Below are positions 22,164-32,197 of a DNA stretch of 64,000 nucleotides, in pieces. A program made the translations under genes and the position numbers. The notes below the pieces were generated by a model. It was not told the DNA's origin, did not search any database, and saw only the letters and a list, made by a program, of their open reading frames with translations. How positions within the stretch are numbered: position 1 is the stretch's first letter; the number at the start of each line of letters is the position of its first letter. This DNA is from Cymbomonas tetramitiformis (lineage: Eukaryota > Chlorophyta > Pyramimonadophyceae > Pyramimonadales > Pyramimonadaceae), in assembly GCA_001247695.2 (NCBI GenBank), contig LGRX02034574.1:1-64000 (forward strand), in the 5' to 3' direction.

Positions 22164-23330
22164 TTGCGGCAGGTACAATGCGCGGTGATGGATGAACTGG
22201 ATGACGTCGTCATCCTGCGCAAACTGCAAAGCCTGGAAATTGGGGGCAAGTCACCCACAGTGTCACGGTTTGGTGTGGACATCGGATGGATCCCAAGCAA
22301 GGTCGGCGACTGCTGCACTAGGACGCAGAAGAACGCAAAGATCCGTCAGTTGGCTGACAGGTTGGTAACTCTCGGGTGCACGATCGACAAGAGGATGCGA
22401 ATTACCTACGCACCGCCGCCTGTGGGCCCCAGAGAGCTAGCAGATGGGGGGGCGAGCCCGGTGGATGGCGCGCGGGGGAAACGGCGAGCCGGGGGGGAAG
22501 CCGTCACGTGCCAAACGGCGCAGCTCCCAACCGCGTGTGATAACCGGCACGTGACCGACGCCCGCCTACTGGAGTTGGTGCAATGCGCTTACCGTGACAT
22601 CAAGCGCCCAAGCATTCGCTCCCTCTTCACCCCCGACGACTTGTGCACGCTGGGCATACCTGATCAGGTAGGGCGCGCCGGAAAGGATCACAAGGGAAGG
22701 ATTGACGTGCTCATAGGCCGCATGCAATCTCTGGGAGTTCATTTTGATCAAAGGCACCGGGTCATTGCCATCTCCGCTGGCCACCAGAAGGAGGCGGCCC
22801 CAGTGTATGCGGAAACAGCGGATGATGATTCTCAGCCGACGAGGATACCCGACAAGAGAATGCGGTATACCCTGGTGGGAGGAGCCGGCGCAGATGGGAA
22901 TGATACGAACCACGACCTGGCGGACGCACGGGCCGTGGGATATAGGGGAATGAGCCATAGCGAGGAAGGGGGGTCGTCAGATGCCCCCACCCCAGCCGAA
23001 AATGCATACTGGGAGGAGGTGGCGGATTTGCCGGACATCCCGGAAGAAGACATCGTAGAGGAGACGGACGAAGGTGGTGCTGTGGAGGCGGACCTCCTCT
23101 CCATCCCGGACTTTCTTTACGATGTACGCCCTGCCGCACCTTGCACACTGGCGGAACGCTCACTGCCCTTCTTGGACAGGACGTGGAACCGACTGTGCGT
23201 CTTTCTGATGCATCATGCATGTAGTGCGTATTGTAATATGTACGTCATGCGGCATGCGCAGGGGCAGGCAGCGCACGCAGAATATGCACAGAAACTAAGC
23301 CAGGAGGGGACGGCCACGCGCAGGAACTAG
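22164..23330 (+). CDS. Protein with an internally duplicated ~65-residue domain
   Basis: A 388-codon frame. Residues about 12-78 and 128-200 look like two copies of one domain: both have a Leu-rich start, a Gly-containing middle, then R..L..LGC..DKR.RI (first) and R...LIGRMQSLGVHFDQRHRV (second). Between them lies a basic, Gly-rich linker (GARGKRRAGG). The C-terminal third is acidic (LPDIPEEDIVEETDEGG) and Cys/His-containing at the end. No known family recognised. It lies directly upstream of a tnp2 N-terminal region and may belong to the same transposon, perhaps as its DNA-binding protein. Confidence 0.5.
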   Translation: MRQVQCAVMDELDDVVILRKLQSLEIGGKSPTVSRFGVDIGWIPSKVGDCCTRTQKNAKIRQLADRLVTLGCTIDKRMRITYAPPPVGPRELADGGASPVDGARGKRRAGGEAVTCQTAQLPTACDNRHVTDARLLELVQCAYRDIKRPSIRSLFTPDDLCTLGIPDQVGRAGKDHKGRIDVLIGRMQSLGVHFDQRHRVIAISAGHQKEAAPVYAETADDDSQPTRIPDKRMRYTLVGGAGADGNDTNHDLADARAVGYRGMSHSEEGGSSDAPTPAENAYWEEVADLPDIPEEDIVEETDEGGAVEADLLSIPDFLYDVRPAAPCTLAERSLPFLDRTWNRLCVFLMHHACSAYCNMYVMRHAQGQAAHAEYAQKLSQEGTATRRN

Positions 23331-23344
23331 CTGCAAAGGCAGGC

Positions 23345-25002
23345 ATGGAAATCGAGGTGGAAGAGGCGGCCGCCTTGCTGCTGGCTCATCACGCAGAGGT
23401 GACGGTGTACGCGCCGGTGCCGGCGAAAGAGGTGACGGTGGACCCTCCGGTGGCAGGGAAAGCGGTGACGGTGGACGCGCCGGAGCCAGCGAAAGTGGAG
23501 ACATTAGACGCGCTAGAGTCGGCCGAACTCAGTCCCAAAAAGATGGATCCGCTTCTAACGCATGGGCAGGCGAGCCCCCACGGAGTGACGCTGCAGGAAG
23601 CTGTGTGGTATTTGCTGGACATGAAACGGCGGCAGCAGTGGACAGACGCGCACTTCAACACGTTCATGAAAATCTTGAAGGAGCAAACACCAATTTACCG
23701 GGGTCGCTCTGGCACATGCTACGCCTGATTGGTGCCGAGACCGTGTGGGACTACGCAGTGCATGTGTGTCCGAAGTATCACAGAACGTTTCCAGCAGAGA
23801 CCAAGAAACCAGCGCAGGAGAAATGCGGGGTTCCCATCGCGTGGGATGCGGCGGGAGTGCCGGTCGGGTGGTGCGAGGAGGAGAGATACAGTGTGACACG
23901 TACGGCGCGGGGTGAGGTGTACCGCCCGCAGGAGTACTATTTCTACTTCCCGGTGAAACGGCTAGTCAGACGCTGGATGCGCAATGCGAAGTTTGCAAAG
24001 ATGCGTGCTGATACGCAGGCGAGAGCGCCTACAAACGCATGCGTCATGACCAGCCCGCACGTGGCGCGAATCAACGAGCACAGCACGGTTGGGGGCCGGC
24101 TGCTGCAGGAAACAGAAAGCACGGATCCCATGAAACCTGGAATGGTTCGGGCTGGAATGGCTGTGGAATACGGTGAGGATGACGCACGGGCGAAGAAGCA
24201 CGACAAACAGTGAGTCCAGCCGACACCCAGCACTCCTACTACAACCAAGCCCCCCCCCTCCCCTTGATGTATGTTGAATGAAATGGCTGACCTGAACAGC
24301 GCTATGGTGCAAACGATGCGTTGCACGTGAGGGTGGGGACACACCACCGGGCGTAATGGTGGGAATGTGGCGCGCACGGTGCAGGGGATGGTCCACGAGG
24401 TTCGGAGCGATGCGGAGCGCGGACCTGCACCCTCGGGTACACGCCGCCACAATCTGCAACTCGAACCGTTGCGATGTGCCTTGTTACTAGAATAAGGCTA
24501 ACCAGTGTAACGCATGCAGGTGGTCCCCTGCTGCGATGCTGGTCTGCTTCTGCAGTGTAGGCGTATGCAAGGTGCACTGCGTCCCGCCTTGCGTGCCGTA
24601 GGTTGTACACCTGCTAGCGTGTCTGGCTGTGAAGGCTTCCCGGTGATTGAGGAAGGGAGGACTGACGGTGCATCCATGCATGCGGGTGTTCGCAGGATCG
24701 GGTTAGGATGGAATTTACCGGGCTCGTAATTGTGGTTCCGGGCCCTAGGCAGCACTGGAAGAACAATGACGTGATCCAAGAGCGCCTCGTGAAGGAGCTC
24801 AAGGAGTTACGCGATGGGCACGCTGACGACAAAGGCACGCCGTTCCGAGTATACGATGGTTACTTTGGCAAGTGGCATGATAAGTTCAGTGTGTTTCTGG
24901 TGCTGTGTTACTGTGACACCGTTGCGCGGAACGATCTGGGAAGGTTCGCTCCGGTGGCTGCCAGACGCAACGATTACCTGAGCCTGTGGGAGGGCACCCC
25001 CG
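23345..25002 (+). pseudogene. tnp2-like transposase, N-terminal part
   Basis: Starts with Val/Ala/Pro repeats (VTVDAPEPAK type), then LLDMKRRQQWTDAHFNTFMK, NLPGSLWHMLRLIGAE, VHVCPKYH and YFYFPVKRLVRRWMRNAKFA, in the order of plant CACTA tnp2 N-termini (Leu/Lys helix, Cys pattern, YFPL-R-L). A one-base shift near 23690 separates the first two blocks. An intron (donor GTGAGT at about 24209, acceptor TTAG at 24706) leads to an exon with LVIVVPGPRQHWKNNDVIQE, matching the tnp2 LIPGP..PG.DIDVYL motif. The frame is cut at about 25002 by the start of gypsy G1 sequence. Confidence 0.6.
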
Positions 25003-26615
25003 GACCAACTGGTGGCGACCGTGCTGGACGAGCTTCAGCCTTTGGGCAAGACGACTGTGACCAAGGACGAGGCAGCGTGGTTAGACACAGAGCTCAATGC
25101 CACGTTTGGAGGCCATCCTGACTTCAAGGAGGAGCATTGGGAGGAAATGCGAGCTGTTCTTCGCAGATGCAAGGGCACCTTCGCCAACACCCCTCACGAC
25201 TTGACTGGCTACAAGGGCAAGGCAGAGCACAACACGTTCTCCATCCCGTTCAAGGACGAGTCCAAGGCCGTTCGTTTACCAGAGGCCGAGGAAGTACGGC
25301 CCGGGCGAGCAGGAGATCATTGACATTCACTGCAAGGAATTGCTGGAGTATGGCTTCATAGAGCCCGCAGCCAAACATTGCAGGCATGCGAGCAATGTCG
25401 TTGTGGCTGGTAAGAATGATCACGAGACTGGTTTGTGGACCCAGACACGCTTCTGCGTAGATCTAAGGGGCGTCAACCGACATTCTCTCAAGGACAACAC
25501 CTTGCCGCATCGACCAGAGGAGCTTTACCAGAAGGTTGCGAAGGCGAGGTTCAAGACGACGCTGGATGCCACCAAAGCCTTCCACCAGATTCCTATGGCC
25601 ACAGAAGAGGACAGGAGCAAGACGGCGTTTTGGTGGGAGAACCAGTTGTACCAGTACACCTCGATGCCTTTTGGGGCTGCTGGAGCAACGTCTGCGTTTG
25701 TGAGGATCATGGACTACGAGCTACGTCACCTGCAACATTGCACGGTGGCCTACGTCGATGACGTGGTGGTCTACACGGATTCTACGCCCGAGCAACATCT
25801 GAAGGACGTCGAGGAGGTGCTGCGTACGTTGGGGGACGCTGGCATAAGGCTGCACGCAGGCAAGAGTACCTTTGGGGCAGCCACTGTGGACTTTCTGGGC
25901 TACCGCATTGGGCACAACTCTATTGGTACGCAGGAGGCAAAGTGCAAGGCCATCCAGGACCTTCCGAGACCCCAGGATAAGACTGGGCTCCGTTCTATTC
26001 TGGGCATGACGAACTACTATAAGGGCTTGGTGGGTGAGCCCGGGGGACCAAATTATTCTGAGATGGCCCGCCCTCTCAACGATTTGCTCAAGAAAGAGAT
26101 CACCGAGACATCAAGGGAGCTTGGGGGAAGGAGCAGGATCAGGCACTCCAGGACCTCAAGGACTCGCTCTGCGCTGGGAGATGCCTGAGGCCAATCGATT
26201 ATGACAGACCCCTCATATTGTACACCGACTGGAGCACCTATGGCATTGGTGCAGTGCTGGGCCAGAAGGATGACGATGGAAAGGAGTACATCTGCGTGGC
26301 GATCAGTCGTTCTTTGAGCAAGACGGAGAGGCAGTACGCCAGCTTCAAAGGTGAGATGCTTGCGGTGGTGTGGGCAGTGCGCACGCTGAGGCAATACCTG
26401 CATGGCGTCCACTTCACGCTGGTGACTGACCACTCGCCACTGACCACCTTGATGGAGAAAGCGGACCTTCAGGGACAGCATCTACGGTGGGCAATCAGCC
26501 TACATGAGTTTGACTTCACGGTGCAGTACCGCCCGGGAGCCAAGAACAGCAACGCCGACGTGCCGTCTCGCTACCCGTTACCGTCCACGACAGACGAGAC
26601 TGGAGCAAGATAGAC
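25003..26615 (+). pseudogene. pol: G1 reverse transcriptase and RNase H
   Basis: The RT core has TRFCVDLRGVNRHS, TTLDATKAFHQIPM, MPFGAAGATSAFVRIMD and the catalytic YVDD (VAYVDDVVVYTD). RNase H follows with LYTDWSTYGIGAVLGQ, SKTERQYASFKGEMLAV and VTDHSPLTTL. These are Ty3/gypsy motifs. A 4-bp insertion near 25290 and a 2-bp insertion near 26115, relative to G2, break the frame. The part before RT (DQLVATVLDELQPLGK...) is the linker usually found after the protease. No protease or gag is visible upstream. Confidence 0.88.
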
Positions 26616-28413
26616 ATGATAGAGAGAAGGCAACTGCGCTTGACGCAGGCGTGGGGGAAGTTTACACGACGGATTTCTGCGACAGCTTGTGCTTTATGCT
26701 GGCTGGGGACACTTCCCCAGGGGAAGAGGTGACACCAGAGGTGCAGGTCGCCAACTACTGCAAGGTGGCCGCCATAGAGCAGCTGGGCACGGGACCGGTG
26801 CATCGCTTGTTCGATTTGCACCATCAAGATGAATTGGAGTGCAACCACGCAGCCCTGTTCGACACGGACCAGCCTGAGCTGGTGGTCGACTCTGGGAGAT
26901 TAGCGAGAGCGGCTTGGAAGGCGCTGAGCTTGGTGAGACCCACGCGAGGCACGCATGGCGAAGGAAGTCCTGCTGTGTACAGCAATGAGTACTTTGAAGG
27001 CGAACGCATCTTGAAGCCGGAGAAGGTGGACACCAGAGTGCTGGACAAGCGATTCTTCTCGCAAGCTCGAGAGGAAGGTGTGGTGTGCTATGAGCCGTGT
27101 GGAGGCCTCTGTGCTGGCCTAGAGATGCTACTCCGTAATGGAATAAAGGTGGATCGATACTTGTATCAAGATATATCATCAAGCAGTCAGACAGTGGCCA
27201 GAGCCAGGTGCATGGCGTTACTGAGACGATATCCAGACCTTATCTCGCCCGATGCCATAGAGTTCGGGGCCCTACCTCACGATCTACACGACACGACGAG
27301 CGCCGATTTCATACGAGCAGGGGCTCTTCAAGGTCGTCAGTGGGTCATGGTGTGCGGGTTTCCATGCCAGGATCTCTCTCCTGCTGGAACACTCACGGGC
27401 TTGGATGGTAGGCACAGCAAATTATTTTATGAAGTGGTTCGGCTTCTGTCCACGCTGCAGCAGCTACAAAAGCAGAGGCCCCCAGGCTATGTCCTGGAGA
27501 ACGTTTCTCCGCTGTCGCACAGACCCGGAACCAAGATCAGGGACGAAGTGTTCCCGTACATTGCCAGCGTCATTGGTCGACCAGTGTCCTTTGATGCAGC
27601 ACAAGCAGGCGCCTACGCTCACCGATTGAGGGCGTACTGGAGCAACCTGTTCCAGAACCACCAGTTTCGCTCTGTGATGGGCAAGGTGGCGATGCCAGAA
27701 GGGCGAGTCGTATCGTCAATCTTATGTAAGGGCTGGCAGCCCCGGCCGGTGGTGAGGACGGACCGCGCACCCCACTATGTGGTGAACGTGGTGGGAGAAC
27801 CGTTGAGGGCTCTTCCCACCATCATGGCAACGCAAGGGTCCAGAGCATTCAGATTAGCGAGAATGGGCACCGTGGTGCGCACCGTTGACGAGGACACTGA
27901 GGAGGAATCCCGAGAAGGGAACATATCAAACTTTTATGTCGTACGGCCAACACCCAAAATTTCCATCGGCCAAGTTTCGGCCATCCCGGCCAAAATCTAA
28001 AATTGCCCGCGGCAGGCGCAAAATTTTAATTTTAAGTATGACAATATCATAAATACCGCAAATTTTCGGGTTAATTTTCAAAATCTTACATACAGTAATT
28101 CGTTTCGGCCAACAAGCAAAAGCACACTCGGCCAAACCTCGGCCACAACCCTCATCGTACGGCCACAGACCGGCCATAGGGGGTTGATATGTTCCCTGAT
28201 CCCGAGAGGTGAACCTCGACGAGAAGTCGCGAGCCATGGGCTACAGCGCAAGTGAACTACGCATGGCAGATGGCCTGAACGACGTAGAATTGGCAAGCAT
28301 TCTGGGTCTGGCCATGGATCGCAGGACTATGGAACTGTTGGTGGCAGTCGCAGAAGCAAGCGGGAAGGGACTTCCTCACAGCGAGGAGTCCCCAGTGGCG
28401 GAGAATTCCCCAT
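26616..28413 (+). pseudogene. G1 cytosine-5 DNA methyltransferase domain (DNMT3/DRM-like)
   Basis: After a linker, the C5-methyltransferase motifs run in standard order: motif I VVCYEPCGGLCAGLEMLL (27079 on), motif IV GFPCQDLSPAG with the catalytic Cys (27357), GLDGRHSKLFYEVVRLL, motif VI LENVSPL (27496) and motif VIII FDAAQAGAYAHRLRAYWSNL (27588). The last, with an AHR.R.YW.NL ending, and the GR-S-LF-E--RLL segment resemble DNMT3/DRM rather than DNMT1. The C-terminal part (MGYSASELRMADGLNDVELA) lies beyond a 285-bp MITE. Without the MITE, one frame runs through the entire domain, so its catalytic residues are intact in this copy. Confidence 0.85.
27914..28198. mobile_element. 285-bp hAT-like MITE with 8-bp target duplication
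   Basis: ATCCCGAG flanks the insertion at 27906-27913 and 28199-28206. Terminal inverted repeats are (A/C)AGGGAACATATCAA; the right end reads CAGGG, usual for hAT elements. G2 has the empty site (GAATCTCGAGAAGTGAAC) at the matching position, so the borders are exact. Inside, GGCCATA/GGCCAA motifs occur in both orientations. It has no coding capacity. Confidence 0.9.
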
Positions 28414-30180
28414 GACAGCCTATCGCTATAGACAACAACTGGGCAGACCACGCGAGGTCGGACCTTCAGCAGAGGCAAGCTTTGCTGGCGGAATGGGTTG
28501 GAAATTCAAACGCATACACTCAGCAGGTGGCAAAGACTATGAGTCACCGTGACTGGGAAGAGAAGTTGCAGACTATGTGCTCGCAAGGGCAGAAAGGTGC
28601 AGAAGGAATTGGTGCCCAGCGGCAGAAGGCGGGGACCAAGAAGAAGAAGAAGGAGTGGCAGCTTTACGCCATTGAACAGTACCGTCAGAGGCACAAGAGT
28701 CACTTCGTGAAGGAGGGCGCAACTCCACCAGCACGCGCTGAGGTGCCTGCTTGGAGTCCGTCTGGTAAAGACAAGGAGATGAGAGTTCCGAGGCTGGCAT
28801 GTACCACCAGATTTGTGGACTTGATGGCCAGCATTGCAGAGCAGCAGATTGGCCGTGACAAGCATCGAGACATACATGATGATGCGTGGTGCCTCAGATG
28901 GTTGAAGTCCGATGGCAGCGTGAAATTGCCAGAGGATGAAGTTCGTCGAGTAAGGATGCGCGCAGCACGGCACCGATGGGACGAGGCCACGGATGAGATC
29001 TACATGGTCACTCTGTCGGGCAAGGAGGTGAGGATACCGAAGCCTGCTGACCGTCTAACATTGGTCAAGGAGTATCACTCCAGGACCGGCCATTGGGGAA
29101 TAAGGCGCACACAGCATCTTTTGTGGCAGCGACATTGGTGGGCCGACCTGAAGAAGGACGTGGAGGCAGTGGTCACTCAGTGCGAGACCTGCCAGCGAGT
29201 GAAGACTCATTACGCCAGGGAAGAGGCGTGCTTGTCCCCGCTTGAGATCGTGTCATTCATGTATCGTTGGTCCTTGGACTTGGCGTGGCCTTCAAGGAGG
29301 GTGACGAGGTTTGGTAACAGCAGGGTGCTCATCATGACCGAGCACTACACCAGGTTCGTTGTCTGTGTGCCTATCCCCAATAAGGAGGCAAGCACCATTA
29401 TTGCCGGCAGCATTTCGCAGTCATGTGCTGGCTGTCTTCGGGGCGCCAGCCGAGTGCTTGGTGGATGGAGGCAAGGAGTTCGAGGGTGAGTTCGAGCAGC
29501 TATGCAGAGACTGTCTGATAGACAGGAGGGTCACCTCACCAGACTCGCCAGAAGGCAATGGTCTCACTGAGAGCGTAGTGCGTACGATGAAGTTCTGTTT
29601 CAAGAAGATCGCCTTGGAGAAGGGCCTCGACTACGAGTGGGATGAGCAACTCTGGCCACTGGTGCTTAGCTACAATGCAGCACGCCAGGAGTCCACAGGA
29701 GTGGCGCCGTTCACCTTATTGTTTGCCCAAGAGGCAGTGGTGCCGCCAGATCTGAAGCGGGCGCCTAGTATGGACTTCGGTCCGGAGGTCAGCGATGACA
29801 AGGACGCCCGAGTCAAGGACCTCCTCCTGAGAGCACAGGTGGTGAGGCGATTGATGGTGCATGCTGGCTGCAGTCTGGAGATTGCACAGCATCGTGATAC
29901 TTTACGTTATGAGGGAAGAAGGGGTGGTGGCTACGAGCCTAAGCCACATCAGTTTAAGGTGGGAGACTTCGTCTACATCAGACAGAAGCCGCGCAGCGGC
30001 ATGGAGGTCGCCACCAAGTCCGCCATTCTCAAGCTGGTCAAGATACGGCGGGATGGTGTTGTAGTGCTCGAGGACGCCACCAAGTTAAGAGAGAAGAGCA
30101 CTGTGCAGAGCATCGCGCCCTGTCACCTACAGGTGAAGGACCAGTATGATTGCAGTGCAGCCGTGCCCAGTAGACATCTT
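28414..30180 (+). pseudogene. pol: G1 linker and integrase
   Basis: After a Lys-rich linker (GTKKKKKEWQLY), the integrase zinc domain shows H..(HSRTGHWGIRRTQ) and CETCQRVKTH. The core begins YRWSLDLAWPSR (first Asp), and the second Asp (ECLVDGGKEFEG) and Glu (GNGLTESVVRTMK) are in a shifted frame after about 29405, where G1 has extra bases compared with G2 (ASTIIAGSIS against ASTITAAFRS). A GPY/F-like module (VGDFVYIRQKPRSGMEV) follows. This is a Ty3/gypsy integrase with a longer than usual C-terminal extension. Confidence 0.85.
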
Positions 30181-31047
30181 GCATGCGAGGTGTGTTCAGG
30201 AAGTCTGATGGAGAGGCAGAGATGTTGTTGTGCGACGCGTGCAACAAGGGGTACCATTTGTGGTGTCTTACCCCAGCACTGGATGAAGTACTTGAAGGCG
30301 AATGGCTGTGTCCTAGGTGCTCAGGCACGAGGATGCAAGCTGCTAACGCTGAGGTACAGACCCAGGAGACCAAGGGTTCTTGTGTCTTGGAAGACATATT
30401 GGGGATGAAGGAGCAGCAATTGAACGAGAACGAAGCTGTCCCCAGACATGCGCCTGCTGCCAGCAGACGTGGGTCCCCGTCGTGTGGTGAAGGGAGATAA
30501 GTTGCAGCCATGGCAGGCCATCTCATCCAGGGAGATGATGTTGGAAGAGAAGGCATTGTTATTCTATATGCCAGATCAGGTAGACTGGGGCAGACAGGAC
30601 AAGCTCTCAGAGGCTGTGAAGATCTTCATGCCTGGGCACTGGAATGAGGGACATCGCACCGTGCTGAGCAAGAAGTACCGAGAACAGAAAGCAAGGGCAA
30701 GGTAACTGAGGGATGCACCTCTGGTGCCTGCCTTGGCTGAAGAAGAGGTTGAAAAACGAGGAGAATTAAGACACGTGACCAGAGCCCAGGTGCGTGAGGC
30801 CAGCGCGCTGCAGTGGGGGCTCGAGCTGATTATTACGATGCCTTCCGAGGTGAGGCGCCTGGCGACAGAGGTGGACTGGAAGTCCATCGATGGCGTGTGG
30901 GACCCATGGGCGGGGACTGGGTTCATCAGTGAGGTGATGGTGGAGCAATGGCCACAGTTGAGATTTATGAACAATGACTGGAACCCTCAGCTGGGTTGGT
31001 CTGAGGCGCGTGATGCACTTCAGCCAGGTAACTATCGCATATGGCAG
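30181..31047 (+). pseudogene. G1 PHD finger and first half of SAM-methyltransferase-like domain
   Basis: A 2-bp insertion after CEVC breaks the PHD finger (the second half, [20 protein letters not shown], is readable in another frame). A stop at 30704 comes before a stretch with VDWKSIDGVWDPWAGTGFIS, the glycine-rich SAM-binding motif I, and RFMNNDWNPQLGW. The domain is cut at about 31047 by element T and resumes at 35083. See G2 (49169-51365) for the unbroken form. Confidence 0.8.
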
Positions 31048-31049
31048 TA

Positions 31050-32140
31050 GTTCCGGCAGTTGGTGGGAGACTTACGATGAAAAGTTCAGGGGGCAGAGGC
31101 AGTGTGCAGAAATTATACAACCATCACAAGATTTTCTCTTGAAAATATATAAATTAACTTTATAGTGGAGCGCCCCCTGAATTTTCGAAACACTTCGGAC
31201 TTGACCGCGCTTCAAGTAAGCGGTGAAATAACCCCTTTGGGGCATTTTAAAGCAGCTCTAGCGCAGTATTTTATTTTATTTGGTAACAATATTTTGTTTC
31301 AGAATGTCCACGCCTTGTTGTGGGCCACTCTAGAAGAGTTTTACGCTAGCGCTTGGAACGCTCTTTGGCTTTGGGAAGTTTCGACGAGATGGTGCACTAC
31401 GATCTTCTAACAGTTGATTTGTATTTTATTTCCGTTATATTGTATGGTAACATGACAATTTTCTAGCTACGCTTAATCACACGCGTTTGCACTCGAAGTT
31501 TCTCTTGTTCACAAATTCACAGATCGGCAGACCCTTCGATAGCGGTAAAACTGCTATTCTGACGGCGGTTTGGACTTTACCGGCGTCTTCCTCGCGGAAA
31601 TCTACCCCATTTAAGTATTTTCATCACTTCATTTGGTTAACTTTCGAGGAGATGGGTGATCTCTTCGCAACCCTATCTTTTTGACGACAGTTTTTTCAGT
31701 TTGCATTGCGAACGTGGCATTAGCTCAAACAGAGCGCCAAACTGCGGTTTGGAGGTCTCGGTTAAAACCCGGGATGCACAACAATAGAAGAGTGTTCAAC
31801 GACACTCGTTTTGCTGTTGCCATGTTCGGCTAAGTAGGACGTAGGAGGGGTTGAGCGCCCACTTGGGCGGTGGTGTAGCGTTCTCACGGTATGGCCTTTT
31901 GACATGGCAGTGATGGCGGCACGCGTTGTGCTCGCCTTCGCTGCGCAGGAGATCAGTTTGTGACGGATTGTTTTTATTTTACAGCAGTATCGTCGCAGCG
32001 AGAGTTGATCTGCATCGTGCGCCACTGGCCCTGGCGAGGACGCTCCACACGTTGTGAATTTTGGCCGCTCTCTATCTTCCGCTTACGACCTATAATTTTC
32101 AATCTGTTCTGCTGAGACTTCTACGGAGTATCTGGCCGCT
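31050..32140 (+). other. Leader of element T, non-coding
   Basis: No supported gene. Features are a short inverted repeat (TTCAGGGGGC at 31085 and its complement at 31172), AT-rich stretches, and the block ACGGCGGTTTGGACTTTACC...AAATCTACCCCATTT shared with the TRIM-like element. Likely U5/5' UTR of the retroelement. Confidence 0.5.
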
Positions 32141-32197
32141 GTGACAGTTCTTACACCATCGCCCTGCTTAGCTCGACCTTTCCCCTGTCTCTCTATC

